From a virus: a stretch of DNA of 64,000 bases. This document shows, one piece after another, positions 41,401 through 49,836 of this stretch; within the stretch, counting starts at the first letter, position 1, and the number at the start of each line of letters is the position of its first letter. The position numbers and the translations under genes were made by a program. The stretch lies in IMG/VR virus record IMGVR_UViG_3300008448_009815, positions 1 through 64,000 of that record. The stretch is one strand, 5' to 3'. The notes beneath the pieces were generated by a model. It saw nothing but the letters and a program-made list of their open reading frames with translations. It searched no databases and was not told the DNA's origin.

Positions 41401-44400
41401 AAAATATAAAGAAGATAATGATGGTAGTTTTTCAGATTTAAATTACATTATATCCACATTTAAAAAATATGGTGGAATCCATAAAATACCATATGCGTGG
41501 GTACTTAAATATGGATCTATCTGGCATAGATATAAAACTTGGACAGAAGATGGGGTTGATATTCTTGATGATGCGTGGACTAATTTTAATTATTCAGATA
41601 ATTATGATCCCCAAAATAGTGCGGTTACTAAAACATATTCATTAGTTATTGATGGAATACCACAAGACATCGTTTTACAAGACACTATTATTAATGGGTT
41701 AAGTGAACAAACAAGAATTAATACAGGATTTTATCCTAAGTTAATTGATGACTTTAATGTATTTTACCAAGGTAAAAGAGTATTTGAAACTCAAGTACAA
41801 ATTTCAGGTACTGCAACAATATTGGGTAATGTATTAACTGTTAGTACGGTTAGTGGTAATGATTTATTTGATGGTGCTATTCTATCAGGTAATGGTATTA
41901 CTTTAGGCACCACAATTACGGGACAAACTAGCGGTACTTTGGGTGGTGTTGGTGTTTACGGTATTAATATACCACAAACCGCAACAACGGCAATTAGTTT
42001 TTATGTCACTAACCCACCGGCACAGTCATATTCAAATAGTGAGATACAAAGTGTTTTAGATGATAATATTTTATATTTAAAATCCGCAGCAGGATCAACA
42101 ATAAATAAATTACCAGGATTTGATTTAAGTAATTTAAATCGTTCTTTAAGTTTGAAATCTTGGAGTTGTTTTGTTACAACATCAGATGGTAACAATATAT
42201 TCCCAATACCATCATTTGGATCTTCAGTGAATCAAACTAAAGATGAATGTTTTAAAATTAATGGTGATTTAGCAACAGAAGTTGTTGATAACCCCGCAGT
42301 TTATAATGGTTCAGTTAGATTATTTTGGAAAGCACCAAATTATGGATATTTTGATAATGATAGATTAATTAAACCATCACCAAACAGTTATTTAAAACAT
42401 ATTAAAAATGACGAATCAATACAACAGGCATTCTCAATTAATGGGGTATCGTCTGAATATACAAAAATAAGTGAGTTATTTACAACATTTGAAAAAGATA
42501 TTTTAGACATAATGGAGAACGAGTTTTTAAATTTTAGCCGTTCTGTATATGATTATAACTCAAATATAAAATCAACTCTTGGGGTTGATACTGACACTGA
42601 AATTACAAACAATAATTTCCAATCTCTAATGAGATCGTTAATGAAAGTTCCAAAACCAAAAGATAACATAAATGGATCGGTTGTTATTAATGAAATACAA
42701 GAATCACAAATTAGTAACTTCAAACAAGTGTTAGGAACATTTATGGATTATAAAGTTACCATGAAATACGGTAACCCATCAAATTTTGATAAGAAATTGT
42801 TTTACACATATTCAAATCAAATCTTAATTGATACATATAGTTTCCAAGGGTATAATGTCGGTTCACCAAATAGTTTACCAAGTGCTGGCGGGTCAATAAC
42901 TTTATCACAGTCTAAAGCACAAAATCCTGAAACTTGGAAAACTTTAGAAACTTATGTAGGATTTTCTGAGATACCGGAATTAGTTTATAGTGATAACGGT
43001 TCATACATTACCGATTTCTTTTTAGATATGAATATTGAATTTACTGAAAATTCAATTAAGACATTATCACCGTTAATTAAAATATATGCCACTCAAAAAT
43101 TAGAAGACAACAATTTTAATTCCACAAAGTTTAGGACTTTAATGGATGGTTATATTAATAAAAGTAATACATATATTAATACTTTATTAGATTTAGAAAT
43201 GACTAGATTGAGGAAAGAACTTCCTGATGTTAATATTAGTCAAACAAACACTAAAGTTAGGGCGGATTATGAAGGTGATCAAACTAGATATGAATTATGG
43301 GAATTATTTAAAACCATTAACGACACATGGATTTCAGGTACCGACTTTAAAAGTAAGACTTTATTTGAAGATGTACTTTTAATGGACAGAGCCAGTAGAG
43401 ATGTAGGACAACAAATATATGTGGACATCTTCAAATTAAAAACATTAATTGATAGTTCTCTTGTTAAAAATAATATGTTGGATATTGTACAAACAATATT
43501 GACTGAAAATAATTTTGTTAACTTTGTTATTCCCGCATTTGCGAATTTTTATAATGTTAGAGATGTTAGTAAAAATGCGGTACCAAGACCTGAAGGCACT
43601 TTAGAATTTGCCAATACTTTATTTGGTACTTATTTAAATGTTGATTATAGAGAAACAGGTTCAAAGTTTGTTTGTTTATATGCTAATAAACCAAGTGAAC
43701 ATTTAGCACTTAACGATAATGTTGATTACAGATATAGAGATGATGCGTTTGATTTGAGAAGAGCAACTGACAATCCGTTATTAGAAAATCAAGAAAACAA
43801 AACAAATTGGGCAACATCAAATAAAGTTGTTGGATTCAATGTTGATATTGGACCACAAAATCAACAAATTTTTAAACAAATTGATGTATCTCAAGATCCT
43901 GGATTACCAACTACCGAATCATTGGAAGTTCTAAACCAAATGGCTAATCAGGATAGAAACAGAGGTAGTTATACTCAAAGTGTTTCATTATATAATCTAT
44001 ATAAAAATAGAAGTTATAAATGTTCTATTGATATGATGGGTAATGCGTTGATACAACCTATGATGTACTTTAATTTAAGAAATGTTCCTTTATTTAGTGG
44101 ACCTTATATGATATTAAAAGTAAGTCATAGAATTTCTCAAAATGGGTTTGACACGACATTTGAAGGGCAAAGACAACCTTTTTATAGTATACCTAAAATA
44201 GAAAGTTTCATACAATCAATCAGTACTAAAATACTAAAAGATATTCAAGAAAGGATTAAACAGAATGAAGAAACAAAGACACAACAATCTGTGAATACAT
44301 TATCTCAAACGGCAACTAAATTGGATAATGTTAGTGAAACTAATACCACTCTTAATGTTAATCAAGCTTGTTCTTCGGCACTTAATGAGTCATATAAAAA

Positions 44401-45352
44401 CTTTACAAATGCTACTGGTGATCCATTAATGATAATGAGTTCTAGTGAAATAAATAAAAAAGATGCGGCAAATAAAATAAACGAATTAATTATTGCGAAC
44501 GGTTCTTATAATAGTAATGACTCAAAAACTTTGGCATCATTTATATATAGTATTATGACGGTTGCCACAAAACCATCTGAGATTTTTAAGACTTATGGTA
44601 ATAATTATGGGTTAATACCTTTGAATACTAATTATGGTGGTTCTTTTGTTTTATTTGAAAACAAATACTATTGTAATAGTAAGAACATACCTATGGCGGT
44701 ATTTTCATCATTTGATCAATTTGTGAATTTTATGATTGCCAAGTATGGACCTCAATTAGGTACCATAAAAAATTATGTATCAACAAATAATAATATTTCC
44801 GATCAAATCAAATATGGTAAGGCATTTGCAACATTCTATATGGACAATTACCCAACCAATGAGGGACAATCATTATTTGATACTTTAATTGAAGAAAATA
44901 AAAATAAATTAGAAAAACTTTTTGGTAATGCTTATACTGATTATGTTAGTTCACAAAGACAATTTACATCACAATCAAGTACTACCACACCAAAACCTGC
45001 TAAACAAGTTGTCCAAGCCAATGGTGATCAGTTAATTCAAATGCAAATAGTAATATCACCTAATTCAGGAAAATGGAATATTGATTCGGCTGAAATTATA
45101 TTTAATAAAAAACCTGAAGAATGTACTGCAACAATAGGTGTAAAAATTAATGTACCAACATTCATTGCGACGAATAAACAGTCGTTTACAATGACAGCAC
45201 AAGATTTACTTACTACGATAGGATGTACCCAAAATGGATCATACAACATTCAATTCAATGTTAACTCTATTCCAGTATTAGAAGATGGAATTACTACGGA
45301 TACGACAAGAGCAATAGTTCCACAATCGTTTTTAATTAAATGTCTTCTTTAA
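38393..45352 (+). CDS. Giant baseplate hub/wedge protein (2319 aa)
   Basis: No single family matches throughout. Residues 1-230 (ITQINISYGTDFLPVIDITMEDVKG, PLFYLTIKGYLGKAVRLPLMLRTF) and 1860-1950 (YKCSIDMMGNALIQPMMYFNLRNVPLFSGPYMILKVSH) read like hub beta-barrels of the gp27/gpD type. A separate beta module of adhesin style at 1134-1204 (SGTATILGNVLTVSTVSGN to PQTATTAISFYV) appears inserted. The region at about 1992-2189 (SFIYSIMTVATKPSEI, YGNNYGLIP, FSSFDQFVNFMIAKYG) recalls glucosaminidase/lysozyme-like folds and may be a lytic domain. The C-terminal 100 residues form a further beta domain. Context (tube initiator, gp53) supports a central baseplate role. Confidence 0.55.
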   Translation: MVDNGENILVEFDYQNISVIDPNKVIDENGMARERLVNQEDLVFYANLECSVLPRTKLAIGVPLEDSVRTISVGKINFLNPGDSKFLEEIYVDEITGKDSLQGKGINQQKIDKITNPNQSDDYFYRQTTLTNGNPGSTDTGMLGITQINISYGTDFLPVIDITMEDVKGRALFEAGSNSPYAAFFQLPYPLFYLTIKGYLGKAVRLPLMLRTFNASFDPSSGNFRVQLQMYTYKYTILSSVNWQAMMSTPLMFQSAIETVPQTTTGNGNKNDKVESGWSSKGYSKIKELYAEYKSKGLISDNFPEITIQELQINLNTFLKNIIDNYPKTNLDTLNSLSDYSKVLDRYEQEVYLYSGVDSWYGKYLDTKNPFVTFPPTGQKDGYVLYQFKEEYKSSQKQQEALTELSGIVKRNNESLRGNTVLGDGKPNSIPVDIFVDLQKNTSTFFYNTDVNNIDINKTYAQRNGKEISFTATTSVQNQIRTQFDSSPKFFFKGTASFIDKTTTIRENYQTKKQAIEEQLSKDLILNISKSASEGGIGFSPTIRNVLAVFFAQGEAFLRLLDEVHAKAWDLRDDTIRKAAVLSTSSGANSVDLKDLTVLETPIYPWPQVIVENNLKEGERYELKYPGDTSIATKIRAYQPEIWPEVEFVEDFIKATYERKVPEKFPTDTNNQQLKPNRLSFNAIEFPINNQVYQNVEEVKFFYEIYERLLINAFYSKLSRDSNKTFNMTEYYSESEVLNMLESLGDDNPFLTKKLKEYNLNSGIYLSFLRHISNGGTGESWQNYIRGEFNTSYIKNDVSTSFKLYNQDILTNEKSQPLLSIKDNSYAKEYFGNANIVENFDFTDTYPITNLSWIKNYLADGKDIQKKEDVFKTNQVLEYNTIIKSITNYDDTVDAKDKQPVTSFNYKSNNSGTFNQPIILADLKTFYNTRTIKNQYTTEGNISYFDYDNKLVSEQTTSILNTPYFINAIQKGVYDFRYTDNLYPFKSASYLFLNSLPLATLREKYKEDNDGSFSDLNYIISTFKKYGGIHKIPYAWVLKYGSIWHRYKTWTEDGVDILDDAWTNFNYSDNYDPQNSAVTKTYSLVIDGIPQDIVLQDTIINGLSEQTRINTGFYPKLIDDFNVFYQGKRVFETQVQISGTATILGNVLTVSTVSGNDLFDGAILSGNGITLGTTITGQTSGTLGGVGVYGINIPQTATTAISFYVTNPPAQSYSNSEIQSVLDDNILYLKSAAGSTINKLPGFDLSNLNRSLSLKSWSCFVTTSDGNNIFPIPSFGSSVNQTKDECFKINGDLATEVVDNPAVYNGSVRLFWKAPNYGYFDNDRLIKPSPNSYLKHIKNDESIQQAFSINGVSSEYTKISELFTTFEKDILDIMENEFLNFSRSVYDYNSNIKSTLGVDTDTEITNNNFQSLMRSLMKVPKPKDNINGSVVINEIQESQISNFKQVLGTFMDYKVTMKYGNPSNFDKKLFYTYSNQILIDTYSFQGYNVGSPNSLPSAGGSITLSQSKAQNPETWKTLETYVGFSEIPELVYSDNGSYITDFFLDMNIEFTENSIKTLSPLIKIYATQKLEDNNFNSTKFRTLMDGYINKSNTYINTLLDLEMTRLRKELPDVNISQTNTKVRADYEGDQTRYELWELFKTINDTWISGTDFKSKTLFEDVLLMDRASRDVGQQIYVDIFKLKTLIDSSLVKNNMLDIVQTILTENNFVNFVIPAFANFYNVRDVSKNAVPRPEGTLEFANTLFGTYLNVDYRETGSKFVCLYANKPSEHLALNDNVDYRYRDDAFDLRRATDNPLLENQENKTNWATSNKVVGFNVDIGPQNQQIFKQIDVSQDPGLPTTESLEVLNQMANQDRNRGSYTQSVSLYNLYKNRSYKCSIDMMGNALIQPMMYFNLRNVPLFSGPYMILKVSHRISQNGFDTTFEGQRQPFYSIPKIESFIQSISTKILKDIQERIKQNEETKTQQSVNTLSQTATKLDNVSETNTTLNVNQACSSALNESYKNFTNATGDPLMIMSSSEINKKDAANKINELIIANGSYNSNDSKTLASFIYSIMTVATKPSEIFKTYGNNYGLIPLNTNYGGSFVLFENKYYCNSKNIPMAVFSSFDQFVNFMIAKYGPQLGTIKNYVSTNNNISDQIKYGKAFATFYMDNYPTNEGQSLFDTLIEENKNKLEKLFGNAYTDYVSSQRQFTSQSSTTTPKPAKQVVQANGDQLIQMQIVISPNSGKWNIDSAEIIFNKKPEECTATIGVKINVPTFIATNKQSFTMTAQDLLTTIGCTQNGSYNIQFNVNSIPVLEDGITTDTTRAIVPQSFLIKCLL

Positions 45353-45369
45353 TTTTTCATAATGTTATG

Positions 45370-45393
45370 ATATTTATAAATAAAAATAGATAT
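45370..45393 (+). promoter_or_regulatory. Late box within a start-codon hairpin
   Basis: TATTTATA (45371-45378); ATATTTAT (45370-45377) pairs over 8 positions (one G-U) with ATAGATAT (45386-45393), which includes the first two bases of the ATG at 45392. Confidence 0.5.
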
Positions 45394-45619
45394 GAGTAAT
45401 ACTAAATTAATTTTGGATAACTACTTGGGTAAAAACACAAGAGTTACGGAGAAAGATAAAGGAAATGGGTATAAAGAAGTTTGTGATTTGGATACTGGAG
45501 ACTGTTATACTATCAGAATGAAAGACGGACTAATAGAAAGAGTTGATAATACAATGAACACTAATAAAAAAATCCAAGTGGAAACCAAAACAGGTATAAA
45601 ACAATTATTAAATGGTTAA
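45392..45619 (+). CDS. Small unknown protein (75 aa)
   Basis: A charged protein with KLILDNYLGKNTRVTEKDKGNGYKEV and VCDLDTGDCYTIRMKDGLIERV, which reads as a small beta-hairpin domain with two cysteines. No family recognised. Own late box with a weak hairpin. Directly followed by the scaffold-like gene, so it may be structural or part of assembly. Confidence 0.55.
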   Translation: MSNTKLILDNYLGKNTRVTEKDKGNGYKEVCDLDTGDCYTIRMKDGLIERVDNTMNTNKKIQVETKTGIKQLLNG

Positions 45620-45620
45620 T

Positions 45621-46277
45621 ATGAAAATAGATAAAAAAATATTAGAAGAAATTAACAGATATAAGTCAATTAATAATTATATAATGGAACAAGACGCTCC
45701 TGTTGAACCAGACCCTGCGGCGGCTCCACTACCGGCACCTGATGCTGGATTACCACCTGCACCTGGAGCTGAGACACCTGCTCCCGGAGCTTTACCTCCA
45801 CCACCCGCACCTGAAGCTGAGACACCACAACCAATTGATGTGGCGCAAGACCCTGATGTTGAAGAAGTTGGTAAAGATGAAGAGGATAAAGAAGAACTTG
45901 AAATCACTGACTTAGTAAATAGTCAAAAAAATATTGAAACAAAACAAGATGAATATTTTGACAATCTATTTAAACAACTTGAAAATTTAGAAAGTAAATT
46001 GGGTGAAATGGATAATTTAATGTCTGCGGTTAATTCATTAGAACAAAAAATTGAAAAATATCGACCTAAAACACCTGAAGAAAAACTTGAATTAAGAAGT
46101 TTAGATTCTGGTCCTTTTAATCAAAAACTATCTGATTATTTTGAAGATAAAGAAGATCAGTTTGAAAAACAAGGTAGAGAAGAATATATTCTAACAACTG
46201 ATGAGGCTGAAGATTTTTCACCAAAACAAATTAAAGATACTTTTGATACATACGATGACGATGATATGATGCCTTAA
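45621..46277 (+). CDS. Acidic Pro/Ala-rich coiled-coil protein, possible scaffold or packaged protein
   Basis: From the second ATG (45621; the first, at 45612, overlaps the previous gene by 8 nt). Parts: N-terminal amphipathic helix KIDKKILEEINRYKSINNYIMEQ; a Pro/Ala-rich linker (about 25-75); a coiled coil (about 95-150, with QLENLESKLGEMDNLMSAV); and a very acidic C-terminus with DDDDMM. This organisation resembles scaffolding/internal-head proteins. The I-x-E at the end of the N-terminal helix fits the T4 prohead-protease type of cleavage site (hydrophobic-x-Glu). Followed by a strong terminator. Function inferred. Confidence 0.55.
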   Translation: MKIDKKILEEINRYKSINNYIMEQDAPVEPDPAAAPLPAPDAGLPPAPGAETPAPGALPPPPAPEAETPQPIDVAQDPDVEEVGKDEEDKEELEITDLVNSQKNIETKQDEYFDNLFKQLENLESKLGEMDNLMSAVNSLEQKIEKYRPKTPEEKLELRSLDSGPFNQKLSDYFEDKEDQFEKQGREEYILTTDEAEDFSPKQIKDTFDTYDDDDMMP

Positions 46278-46283
46278 TTAAGG

Positions 46284-46314
46284 GAGGGACATCCGTGTCC
46301 CTCTCAAAATTTTT
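46284..46314 (+). terminator. Intrinsic terminator before the ssb gene
   Basis: GAGGGACA (46284-46291), loop TCCG, TGTCCCTC (46296-46303), then CAAAATTTTT. Perfect 8-bp stem with a UNCG-type tetraloop. It separates the late structural block from the replication block. Confidence 0.8.
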
Positions 46315-46323
46315 GAATACATA

Positions 46324-46352
46324 TTGACTGCGACACTTTTTTAATTTATACT
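46324..46352 (+). promoter_or_regulatory. Sigma70-like early promoter of the gp32-like gene
   Basis: TTGACT (46324-46329), 17-nt spacer, TATACT (46347-46352). Predicted start about 46359, leader about 25 nt. Same spacing as the DNA polymerase promoter. Confidence 0.7.
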
Positions 46353-46383
46353 TCCTATTGTAAACTTTTAATAACACAAATAT

Positions 46384-47247
46384 ATGGCGACAAACAATGT
46401 TTTAGATGCAGTTTTGGCTCAGTACGAGAACTCAAAACAAGGTAGTTCATCTTCTACCTCAAAAATGACACAAGATGAGAGAATGAAAAAATATTTTGCT
46501 GCAATTCTTAAAGACAGTGAAAAACAAGGTCAGAAACGACTACGAATTCTACCAACAACCGATGGATCATCTCCTTTTAAAGAGGTTTGGTTTCATGAAG
46601 TTAAAGTAGATGGAAAATGGGTTAAACTTTACGATCCAGGTAAAAACGACAATGAGCGTTCACCATTAAATGAAGTTCACGATGATTTAATGTCAACAGG
46701 TAAAGATTCCGATAAGGAAATTGCCAAACAATATAAAGCTCGTAAATTTTATATCGTTAAAGTTATTGATCGTGACAACGAACAAGACGGTGTTAAATTT
46801 TGGAGATTTAAACACAATTACAAACAAGAAGGTATTCTTGACAAAATCATTCCTATTTGGAAAGCAAAAGGTGATGTTACCGATGCTGATAAAGGTAGAG
46901 ATTTGATTTTGGAGTTGACAAAGGCAAAAACAAATGCGGGAATTAACTATACTGTAATTCAAACTGTTATGTATGATGATCCAGCACCACTTCACGAAGA
47001 CACGGACACTATGAAAGAATGGGTTAGTGATGAATTGACTTGGGAGGATGTCTACTCTAAAAAACCTGTAGAATATCTTGAAGCAATTTCTCGTGGAGAA
47101 ACACCAAGATGGGATTCTGATAAAGGTGGGTATGTTTATGCTAATGATGAGGTTGCTGAAACTTCTATCGGAGGTACTAAATCAAAACCAACACCTGTTG
47201 TTGATCCTCAACAAAATGAGGAAATTGACGAAGAGTTACCATTCTAA
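46384..47247 (+). CDS. 32: Single-stranded DNA-binding protein (gp32-like)
   Basis: 287 residues (T4 gp32: 301). N-terminal basic segment, then QKRLRILPTTDG, FKEVWFHEVKVDGKWVKLYDP, KARKFYIVKVIDRDNEQDGVKFWRFKHNY (the typical gp32 OB-fold strands) and a helical region. The zinc-binding His/Cys set of T4 gp32 is absent. The C-terminus is acidic and ends EEIDEELPF, which resembles the tip of bacterial SSB (DDDIPF). Coats ssDNA and recruits replication proteins. Early promoter and flanking terminators make it a separate transcription unit. Confidence 0.9.
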   Translation: MATNNVLDAVLAQYENSKQGSSSSTSKMTQDERMKKYFAAILKDSEKQGQKRLRILPTTDGSSPFKEVWFHEVKVDGKWVKLYDPGKNDNERSPLNEVHDDLMSTGKDSDKEIAKQYKARKFYIVKVIDRDNEQDGVKFWRFKHNYKQEGILDKIIPIWKAKGDVTDADKGRDLILELTKAKTNAGINYTVIQTVMYDDPAPLHEDTDTMKEWVSDELTWEDVYSKKPVEYLEAISRGETPRWDSDKGGYVYANDEVAETSIGGTKSKPTPVVDPQQNEEIDEELPF

Positions 47248-47266
47248 AAAAAAGAACCTATAGTGT

Positions 47267-47299
47267 AGGTAGTGATTTACAAAGTCACTACCTTTTTTT
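47267..47299 (+). terminator. Intrinsic terminator between gp32-like and uvsX
   Basis: AGGTAGTGA (47267-47275), 9-nt loop, TCACTACCT (47285-47293), then T6. It overlaps an upstream in-frame ATG at 47272 of the next gene and argues for that gene's start at 47323. Confidence 0.85.
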
Positions 47300-47322
47300 A
47301 TCTTTTAACAAAACAAACTATT

Positions 47323-48312
47323 ATGGCAATTAAAAAGAAAGAAGTATCATTTGATAGTATCAAAAGTAAATTTTCTACAAAGACAAAATACAAACCTGAA
47401 AGTTTTTATAACTGTGGTGAGGCGTTTATGGAGGCTTGTGGATTACCAGGTCCTGTAATGGGAGGTATTAATATGTTCTTGGGACACTCAAACACATCAA
47501 AAACAACGGCAATGATTCTTGCTGCTGCTGATGCTCAAAGAAAAGGACATTTACCTGTTCTTATTATTACTGAAAAGAAATGGTCATGGGAACACGCAAT
47601 TGAACTTGGATTACAAGTTGAAAAAACTGAAGATGGTGAATATGATGGTATGTTCATTTTTAACGATTCTTTTGATGTGATTGAACAAGCAACTGAGTTC
47701 ATTAATGATATCCTTGACGCACAAGAAAAAGGTGACATCCCTTATAGTTTATTATTCCTTTGGGATAGTATCGGATCAATCCCTTGTCAAATGACATTTG
47801 ATGGTAAAGGTGGTGGAATGCACAATGCGAAAGTATTAGCGGACAAAATTGGTATGGGAATCCATTCTCGTATCTCTAAATCAAAAAAAGAAGATTACCC
47901 ATATTACAACACTTTAGTGGTGTTAAATCAACCTTGGGTACTACTTCCCGATAATCCATTCGGACAACCTGAGATTCAAGCAAAAGGAGGAACTGCAGTA
48001 TGGTTAGCAAGTAGTTTAGTATTCTTATTTGGTAATCAAAAGAAAGCGGGTATCAGTCATATTGATGCAACTAAAAATGGTAGAAAAGTATCATTTGCAA
48101 TTAGAACAAAAATCTCTATTTTGAAAAACCATGTTAATGGTATTGGATATAAAGATGGTAAAATAATTGCAGTACCTCATGGATATATAACCGATACAAA
48201 AGATTCTTTGGATAAATATAAAAAAGAATATTCGGATTATTGGGTACAAAAAATGGGGGATTCAAACTATACATTAGATGAGTCTGTTGCATATGATGAA
48301 GAAGTAGAGTAA
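47323..48312 (+). CDS. uvsX: UvsX-type RecA recombinase
   Basis: From the ATG at 47323 (329 residues). Walker A GHSNTSKT (54-61), TEKKWSWEHA, Walker B LLFLWDSIGS, and a glycine-rich loop DGKGGGMHNAKVL for DNA binding; NQPW and GGTAVWLASSLVF near the C-terminal core follow the RecA/UvsX order. T4 UvsX is 391 residues. Filaments on gp32-coated ssDNA carry out strand exchange for recombination-dependent replication. An upstream ATG at 47272 falls within the terminator hairpin and is rejected. Leader is A-rich. Confidence 0.9.
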   Translation: MAIKKKEVSFDSIKSKFSTKTKYKPESFYNCGEAFMEACGLPGPVMGGINMFLGHSNTSKTTAMILAAADAQRKGHLPVLIITEKKWSWEHAIELGLQVEKTEDGEYDGMFIFNDSFDVIEQATEFINDILDAQEKGDIPYSLLFLWDSIGSIPCQMTFDGKGGGMHNAKVLADKIGMGIHSRISKSKKEDYPYYNTLVVLNQPWVLLPDNPFGQPEIQAKGGTAVWLASSLVFLFGNQKKAGISHIDATKNGRKVSFAIRTKISILKNHVNGIGYKDGKIIAVPHGYITDTKDSLDKYKKEYSDYWVQKMGDSNYTLDESVAYDEEVE

Positions 48313-48340
48313 TATTGTAGAACGAATTAATCGTATTAAA

Positions 48341-49357
48341 ATGACCAAGACACTTATTGTTGATGGTAACAATTTATTAAAAATAGGTTTTCACGGAGTT
48401 AAAGATTTCTTTAATGAAGGAGAACACATTGGAGGAACTTGGCATTTTCTTAATACTTTGCGCAAATTCTTAGAAGAATCCAATTTTAACAAAGTAGTTG
48501 TTTTTTGGGACGGTGATGAAAATTCGTCCCAAAGAAAATTACTTTATCCGAAATATAAGGGTAATAGAAAATCATCTTATACTGAAGAAAAAACATATTC
48601 ATTTAATACCCAAAAACAGAGAGTAAAACAATATCTTGAAGAGATGTTTGTTAGACAATTAGAAGTTGATAATTCTGAAGCGGATGATTTAATTGCTTAT
48701 TATTGTCAAATATCTGAAGATGAGGATAAAACAATATTTTCATCAGATAAGGATCTTACACAACTTATTTCCGAAAAGGTGACAATATATTCACCACAAC
48801 AAAAAAAATACTATAAAAATGGGGATAAAATAAAAATCAAAGATTATAGTATTCCACATTATAACATAATGACATTTAAGATAGTTGCTGGTGACACCTC
48901 AGATAATATTGATGGTATCAGTTTACTTGGTGAGAAAACTTTAGTCAAATTATTTCCTGAGATACTTGATTCGCAAGTATCATTTACCGATATTTTAAAC
49001 AAAGGTAGGAAGTTGTTAGAGAATCAAAATAAAAGTGTAGTTTTGAATAATCTATCAAGTGGAAAAACCAAAGAAGGGGTACTTGGGGAAAAGTTCTTCA
49101 GCGTGAATCAAATATTAGTTGATTTATCCAACCCGTTAATAAATGAAGAAGGGAAAAAGTTAGTTGAATTATATTATTCAGAAACTTTGGATCCTGATGG
49201 GAGAGGATACAGAAACTTAATAAAGATGATGATGGAAGATGGATTCTTTAGGTATCTACCAAAGGGTGATGATGCTTGGGTAAATTTCTTAAAACCATTT
49301 TTAAAATTAACAAGAAAAGAAAAAACAAATTACAGAAACAAAAAAACAAATTTATGA
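48341..49357 (+). CDS. rnh: 5'-3' exonuclease / RNase H (FEN-type)
   Basis: FEN/T4 RNase H family, which removes RNA primers. Metal-binding acidic residues sit in LIVDGNNLL (start), FWDGDENSSQRK, SEADDLIAYY, FSSDKDL and VAGDTSDNIDG; the last is the helix-hairpin-helix/second-metal motif. 338 residues versus 305 in T4. ATGA overlap with the next gene. Located in a replication block with uvsX and the helicase. Confidence 0.87.
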   Translation: MTKTLIVDGNNLLKIGFHGVKDFFNEGEHIGGTWHFLNTLRKFLEESNFNKVVVFWDGDENSSQRKLLYPKYKGNRKSSYTEEKTYSFNTQKQRVKQYLEEMFVRQLEVDNSEADDLIAYYCQISEDEDKTIFSSDKDLTQLISEKVTIYSPQQKKYYKNGDKIKIKDYSIPHYNIMTFKIVAGDTSDNIDGISLLGEKTLVKLFPEILDSQVSFTDILNKGRKLLENQNKSVVLNNLSSGKTKEGVLGEKFFSVNQILVDLSNPLINEEGKKLVELYYSETLDPDGRGYRNLIKMMMEDGFFRYLPKGDDAWVNFLKPFLKLTRKEKTNYRNKKTNL

Positions 49358-49803
49358 AAGATTTAGATTTTACAAAAGTGGAATTCCTATTGAAATGTAA
49401 CGAAAACATTATCGTTCAGAGATTCTTTAATGTTAGGGGATTTAATCCTAAGTCAAGAAATTCGTTTAATGTATATGAATACATTGGAGATTTGTGTGAC
49501 AAATTGAAAAGCGATTTAAAGATGAGAACGATTGTTTATATGTTAGACAATCAGTATGAAATTCAGGAGAATCCTGATGTTCTTAACACATCAAATACTG
49601 ATGGTGATGAGAACTTTCACATGATAATTAGAGTTGGAGATATGACAATTTGTCATAGAGTGTTTGAGGCTAAAGTATACCCTCCGAAGGTAAGATATAC
49701 CGTGGACCTACGCCCACAACTAAAAGGGATATTATCCGACCTAACTGACATTTTTTCAGGTAAAAAATTTAATATTGAGTATGCTGGATTTAGTTTAGTT
49801 TGA
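49354..49803 (+). CDS. Unknown protein in replication block (149 aa)
   Basis: From the ATG at 49354, whose ATGA overlaps the RNase H stop. The longer frame from 49276 would run 78 nt inside RNase H and is less likely. Sequence: FLLKCNENIIVQRFFNVRGFNPKSR, VYEYIGDLCDKLKSDLK, FHMIIRVGDMTICHRVFEAKVYPPKVRYTVDLRP. An alpha/beta protein with no recognised motif. Translational coupling to the nuclease and position before the helicase suggest a replication accessory factor; T4 gp59 (helicase loader) is a functional possibility, but I see no homology. Confidence 0.6.
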   Translation: MKDLDFTKVEFLLKCNENIIVQRFFNVRGFNPKSRNSFNVYEYIGDLCDKLKSDLKMRTIVYMLDNQYEIQENPDVLNTSNTDGDENFHMIIRVGDMTICHRVFEAKVYPPKVRYTVDLRPQLKGILSDLTDIFSGKKFNIEYAGFSLV

Positions 49804-49806
49804 TAC

Positions 49807-49814
49807 TATTTATC
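49807..49814 (+). promoter_or_regulatory. Late-box variant TATTTATC before the helicase gene
   Basis: One-base variant, 22 nt before the helicase ATG. The gene should be early or middle, so this may be chance. Confidence 0.3.
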
Positions 49815-49836
49815 TTAACAAACAAATTAAAAAACT

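Noticed and set aside
45677-45907. Minus-strand open frame with Ser/Gly/Ala-rich sequence
   Set aside because: Shadow of the Pro/Ala-rich linker on the opposite strand; low complexity and no start context.
47272-47322. Longer N-terminus for UvsX from the ATG at 47272
   Set aside because: The extra codons lie in a clear terminator hairpin and encode a stretch unlike UvsX; the ATG at 47323 fits.
49276-49353. Longer N-terminus for the protein after RNase H
   Set aside because: Would overlap RNase H by 82 nt; the ATGA junction at 49354 is the more usual arrangement.
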